Assembly: GCA_006386115.1 (NCBI GenBank)
Contig: VFIW01000147.1
Location: forward strand, 1-64,000
Reading direction: 5' to 3'
DNA: 64,000 nucleotides
Origin: Globisporangium splendens
Lineage: Eukaryota > Oomycota > Peronosporomycetes > Pythiales > Pythiaceae
A program made the position numbers and the translations under genes. Below are positions 60,509 through 64,000 of the stretch, one piece after another; position 1 is the stretch's first letter, and each line of letters opens with the position of its first letter. The notes under the pieces are model-generated. The model was given only the letters and a program-made list of their open reading frames with translations, was not told the DNA's origin and made no database searches.

Positions 60509-63176
60509 ATGAGCCTCGAAGACACCGGCATCGACAGCTTCGGGTCCGAGGACCGCACGCCGTCGCTCACGATCCGCAACGGTGTCCGCACGTACGGACC
60601 CATCGCGCTCGTGGGATGGATCGGCTTCGAGATCGCACGCCGAAAGATCTCGCGCGCGTACTACTGCCGCGACCGCTCGGGCGAGACGACGAGCCCGACG
60701 GTCGAGCAGATCAAGACCATATCGGCGTTCCGCTGGATCTACCCGCTCTACATGACGAACGACGACGTGATCTTCCAGTACTGCGGCCTCGATACGCTCT
60801 TCTATCTGCGGTTCCTGCGCATGCTGCAGAAGATCGCCGCGCTCGGGATTTTGTTGTCCGCCGCGCTCTTCCCCGTTTATTACTATGCATCGAGTGACGC
60901 GCTCGATGCGCTCTATCGGATGACGCTGTCGCACCTCAGCAGCGAACAGCCGTGGCGCTTTTGGTTCACGGTCGCCACGATGTACCTCATGACCGCGTGG
61001 ACGTGCTTCTTGCTCTGGCGGGAGTTTCAGGTGTTCGTGAAGCGCCGCCATGAGTTTATGAGCCGAAAGTCTACGCAGCAGTACTCGGTCATCCTGAACG
61101 GACTGCCCAAGCACCTCCAGACCCAGCAGACGCTGCGCAACTACCTCAACTTGCTCTTCCCGCGCCAGGTGCTGCACGTGTATGTGGCTCTTGAGTGTGG
61201 TGACCTCGAAAAGCTCGTCGCCGAGCGTGTCAAGGTCCGCGACAAACTCGAGCACGCGCTCGCGCTTAGCGCCAAGACAGGAGACCGTGTGCTGACGCGC
61301 ACGCGACCATGTGGAGATAAAGTGGACGCGATCGAACTCCACCAAAACAATCTGAAGAGCCTGAACGCAGCCGTGGAGATGGAAACGCGCTTGATTCTGA
61401 GAAACCAAGCAGCGATCGCGAGTCAGATGCTCGAAGCCAGTATGAGTGACGACCCGCACCAATATCAATACACGCCAACGCTGGGTGATCGCCAGGTCCC
61501 GGCGTTGCAGGCAGCGGACGGGATGGACGATTCCAAGGCGGTCGAGTCTGCGTACATCAAAGGACTGCGCAGCGAACGCAAGGGTATCAAAAACACGGGC
61601 ATCATGCGCGGTGCGGGTTTTGTCACGTTCAGCAGTCTTAAGGCTGCGCAATCGGCGCAACAAGTGCTCCAAAGCTCAAACCCAACCGAGATGCACATCG
61701 AAGCGGCGCCGCATGTGGACGATGTCGTGTGGGAAAATGTCGGTGTTTCGTACAACACGAAATCTTACTGGCTGCTCATTTCCGTGGCGCTGACGTCTGC
61801 GATTATTCTCTTTTGGACGATCCCGACGAGTTTTGTCGTGAGTTTGTCGAAGGTAGATGCGCTGTCAGCGAAGTGGGCCTGGCTTGGGAGGTTGGTCAAA
61901 GACCATCCGTGGATTGGATCTGTTTTGGAACAGGTTTCCCCTTTGATGCTTTCGGTCATGAGTGCGTTGGCTCCTATTATTTTCGGTATTTTGTCCAAGC
62001 GCGAGGGTCACGCAACGGGCTCCCAAGTCGAGACGTCGCTGTTGAACAAACTGGTCGCGTACCAAGTGTTTCTCGTGTTCTTGCTCCCGATTATCGGTGG
62101 TACTTTGATCGAGTCACTTACAGGAAAGAGCGACGATCTGAAGAATGTGAGCAAGATGCTCAAGATTATCAGCGAAGCGATTCCTCAACAGTCGTCGTTC
62201 TTCGTGACGTACCAGATTGTGCAAACTTTCGTGAACTTGACGCTCGAGTTCCTTCGTGTGACCCCGATTATCAAAGCCGCCATTTACAGCGTGTTCGCAC
62301 CAAAGTTGACGCCTCGTCAGCGCGAATCGCCATGGTTCGGCCTCTCTCCGCTGTCCAACCCAGGCAGCTTCGGTACGACGGACGGGATCTCGCAGTACTA
62401 CTTGGTGTTGATTTTCCTGATGGTGTTCTGCGGCGTTGCACCGATCATGTGCTACTTTTCGTTCCTGTACCTATTCCTCTCGGACATCGTGTGTCGCTGG
62501 GGGGTGCTCTGCGTGTACGATCCGTCGCCCAATAGTGACGGTGCATTTTTCCCGTCGCTCTACCGTTTCTGCATTGGTGCGCTGGTCTTTTCGCAGGTGA
62601 TCATCGCGACGTTGATGGGGACAAAGGAGGTGCCGCTGCCTGCACTCTTTTCGCTGTTTTTGCCGTTCATCACGGGGCTTTTCCACCTGTTCATCAACGC
62701 GCGGTACCCGCGCACGGCGATGAATTTGCCGTTGGACGAGTGCGTGCTCATCGACTCGCGTCGCGCGCGCCAGCACGAAGACCTCGAGAAGATCCTCGAA
62801 GACATGTACAAGCAGCCCGCCATGGCTGAGCGTGCGCCGCTGGAGCCCGACTACCAGGGGCTCTCGAGCGACCCGAACGAAAACAACCGCGTGTCGTCCC
62901 CGCCATCCGAGGTATGCTAATTCTCTCTTTGCTCCCTTTGCCAGAGGCAAGCCAACCATCGAGCGTCCGCCTTGGGTGAACACCTGTCACCCCGAGGGGC
63001 TCTTTTGTATCTCTTCATAACATTATACACTTTTGCCTATGCTTCTATTTTGTGTCTGCCTCCTCATCTTCAATGTCCAGAAACTCAGCAGCGTGTTCAT
63101 CATGGGCGACGCGAGCCTCGCGAGTCCGTCGGAAGTGGACAGACCGCCGCGGTTCCAAGCCACGCTCTACGGATAA
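60509..63176 (+). CDS. OSCA/CSC1/TMEM63-type (DUF221) cation channel, two exons
   Basis: Exon 1 60509-62911 (801 codons), intron 62912-63080, exon 2 63081-63176 (31 codons and TAA): 832 residues. N-terminal helices at ~29-45, ~108-128 and ~151-170, then a ~240-residue cytosolic segment with a charged helical region, then a helix-rich C-terminal half (~420 on) with the conserved pore part (F-F-V-T-Y-Q-I-V-Q-T-F near 565; Y-F-S-F-L-Y-L-F-L-S-D near 660). Family members are mechanically or osmotically gated cation (Ca2+) channels of plasma membrane or endomembranes. Without splicing the frame stops at 62920; the spliced version adds a short polar tail. The splice model is inferred from donor, acceptor and frame. 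Unrelated to the ABC cluster beside it. Confidence 0.85.
62912..63080 (+). other. Predicted intron in the channel gene
   Basis: Donor GAG|GTATGC and acceptor TGTCCAG|AAA after a pyrimidine-rich stretch (tgtctgcctcctcatcttc). Removal joins the exons in phase 0 and gives 31 more codons ending L-Y-G-stop. Confidence 0.55.
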
Positions 63177-64000
63177 GGTATGAAACGGCTGCCTTTAGTA
63201 ACTATAACCGTCCAAAATACAGTAAAAACAAGAACCAAGAAAAAAATGGGACGATTTCTGGGCTTTGCAGATGGAGAGGCTATGTGCGTGTTGAGTTTTT
63301 CTGACTCGATCTCTGGATATGGAGACAGATCTTCCAGAGAGCATCTGGGCTCTGCGTTGTTTAGAGGTGAGCAATCATTTCTTTGAAGCGGGACGTGACC
63401 AGAGGCGGGTCGGAAGAAATCATTTTGGAGCCTCAAGTTCAGACGCGACGCTGTGTGCTGACCACCCACACGTTCCCAGACAACTTCAATATCCAAGAAA
63501 TACACAAGTCTTGGCCCGTTTTTTTTCTTGACTGCCAGCCTATGCTTGGCTTTGTAGTTTCGAATCCTTGGCTTGACTCTTTTATACAGATCCAACCCAG
63601 AAATGCACTTGTAACGACTGGGTCTTCCTTCGAAAGAGCCTGCGTCTTCGTCACACGACATTCGAATAAATTCGCTTTCACAGGTTCAATTGAAATATCT
63701 TCCAAATTTGTATCGTTTCGGTGATTCGCAGATGCATCAAATTATAAAGTGCGCATATATAGAGGGAAGAACATTGTAGTATACCAGGAGCGCAGCTGAG
63801 TTGATCAGCCAGCTATTATACGCCGTACCACATGGAGGTCTCTCTGCCAGTATGGAAGAGAGAGAGAGAAGGAAGCGTCTGTGCGCGCGTGTGGGTATGG
63901 GGCTCCTGTTTACGAATACGCACTCTCTCTCTCTCTCGCATCAGTCGTCAGCAGAGCACTCGCGAGTTCACGCGCGTGGCTGAAGAAGCGAGCCGTCGCG
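63177..64000. other. Right-hand intergenic region, no gene supported
   Basis: Short ORFs on both strands (longest 164 codons, minus, 63167-63661, with one hydrophobic stretch) without convincing features. An (AG)n run near 63857-63870 and a (CT)n run near 63924-63938 could pair with each other. Confidence 0.45.

Noticed and set aside
62912..62946. Very short (33-35 nt) intron alternative ending at the CCAG/AGAG after 62940
   Set aside because: Too short for typical oomycete introns; the 169-nt alternative has a pyrimidine tract and a longer in-phase exon.
63857..63938. Functional hairpin from (AG)n and (CT)n runs
   Set aside because: Simple-sequence repeats are common and pair by composition; nothing suggests function.

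Overview
The window looks like a repeat-rich stretch of an oomycete-type genome (Phytophthora/Pythium-like; moderate confidence, from overall character rather than a marker gene). The reasons are long intron-poor genes with GC-rich codons, a local array of full-length ABCB (P-glycoprotein type) transporters, chromodomain-bearing Ty3/gypsy elements, a large APE-type LINE with RNase H, and initiator-like sequences close to the published oomycete consensus. I saw no tRNA or rRNA gene, CRISPR array or plasmid/phage feature.

Layout. 1-6218: the 5' part of a minus-strand Ty3/gypsy element (element 1) whose 3' end lies beyond the left edge. It has gag, then pol in the -1 frame, with one later 1-nt frameshift; read by hand, pol is then open to base 1. 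6340-6655: relic of an ABC transporter. 7468-28232: three nested LTR elements. Element 2A (plus) carries in its 3' LTR element 2B (minus, same family, TSD TGTAA), and 2B carries in its protease/RT region element 3 (plus, a different family, TSD GAAAC). 28704-29053: orphan ABC NBD2 fragment.

31789-59966: ABC transporter cluster. Gene A (+) and gene B (-) are intact, gene C (+) is truncated and mosaic, gene D (+) is intact. The ATP-binding domains are almost identical in DNA among paralogs while much of the membrane domain has diverged, which suggests gene conversion. A 9.3-kb LINE with a 17-bp TSD sits between B and C, and a MULE/FAR1-like remnant between C and D. 60509-63176: an OSCA/CSC1 (DUF221) channel gene with an inferred 169-nt intron near its 3' end.

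Most interesting: (i) elements 1 and 3 each carry a long coiled-coil ORF on the antisense strand ending at the same place in pol; (ii) both have a gag/pol junction with a classical -1 slippery heptamer followed by a homologous stem-loop that contains the gag stop codon; (iii) family 2 has a conserved 116-codon ORF before gag; (iv) the LINE encodes an OTU-like cysteine protease domain; (v) the ABC array is a mosaic of homogenised tracts.
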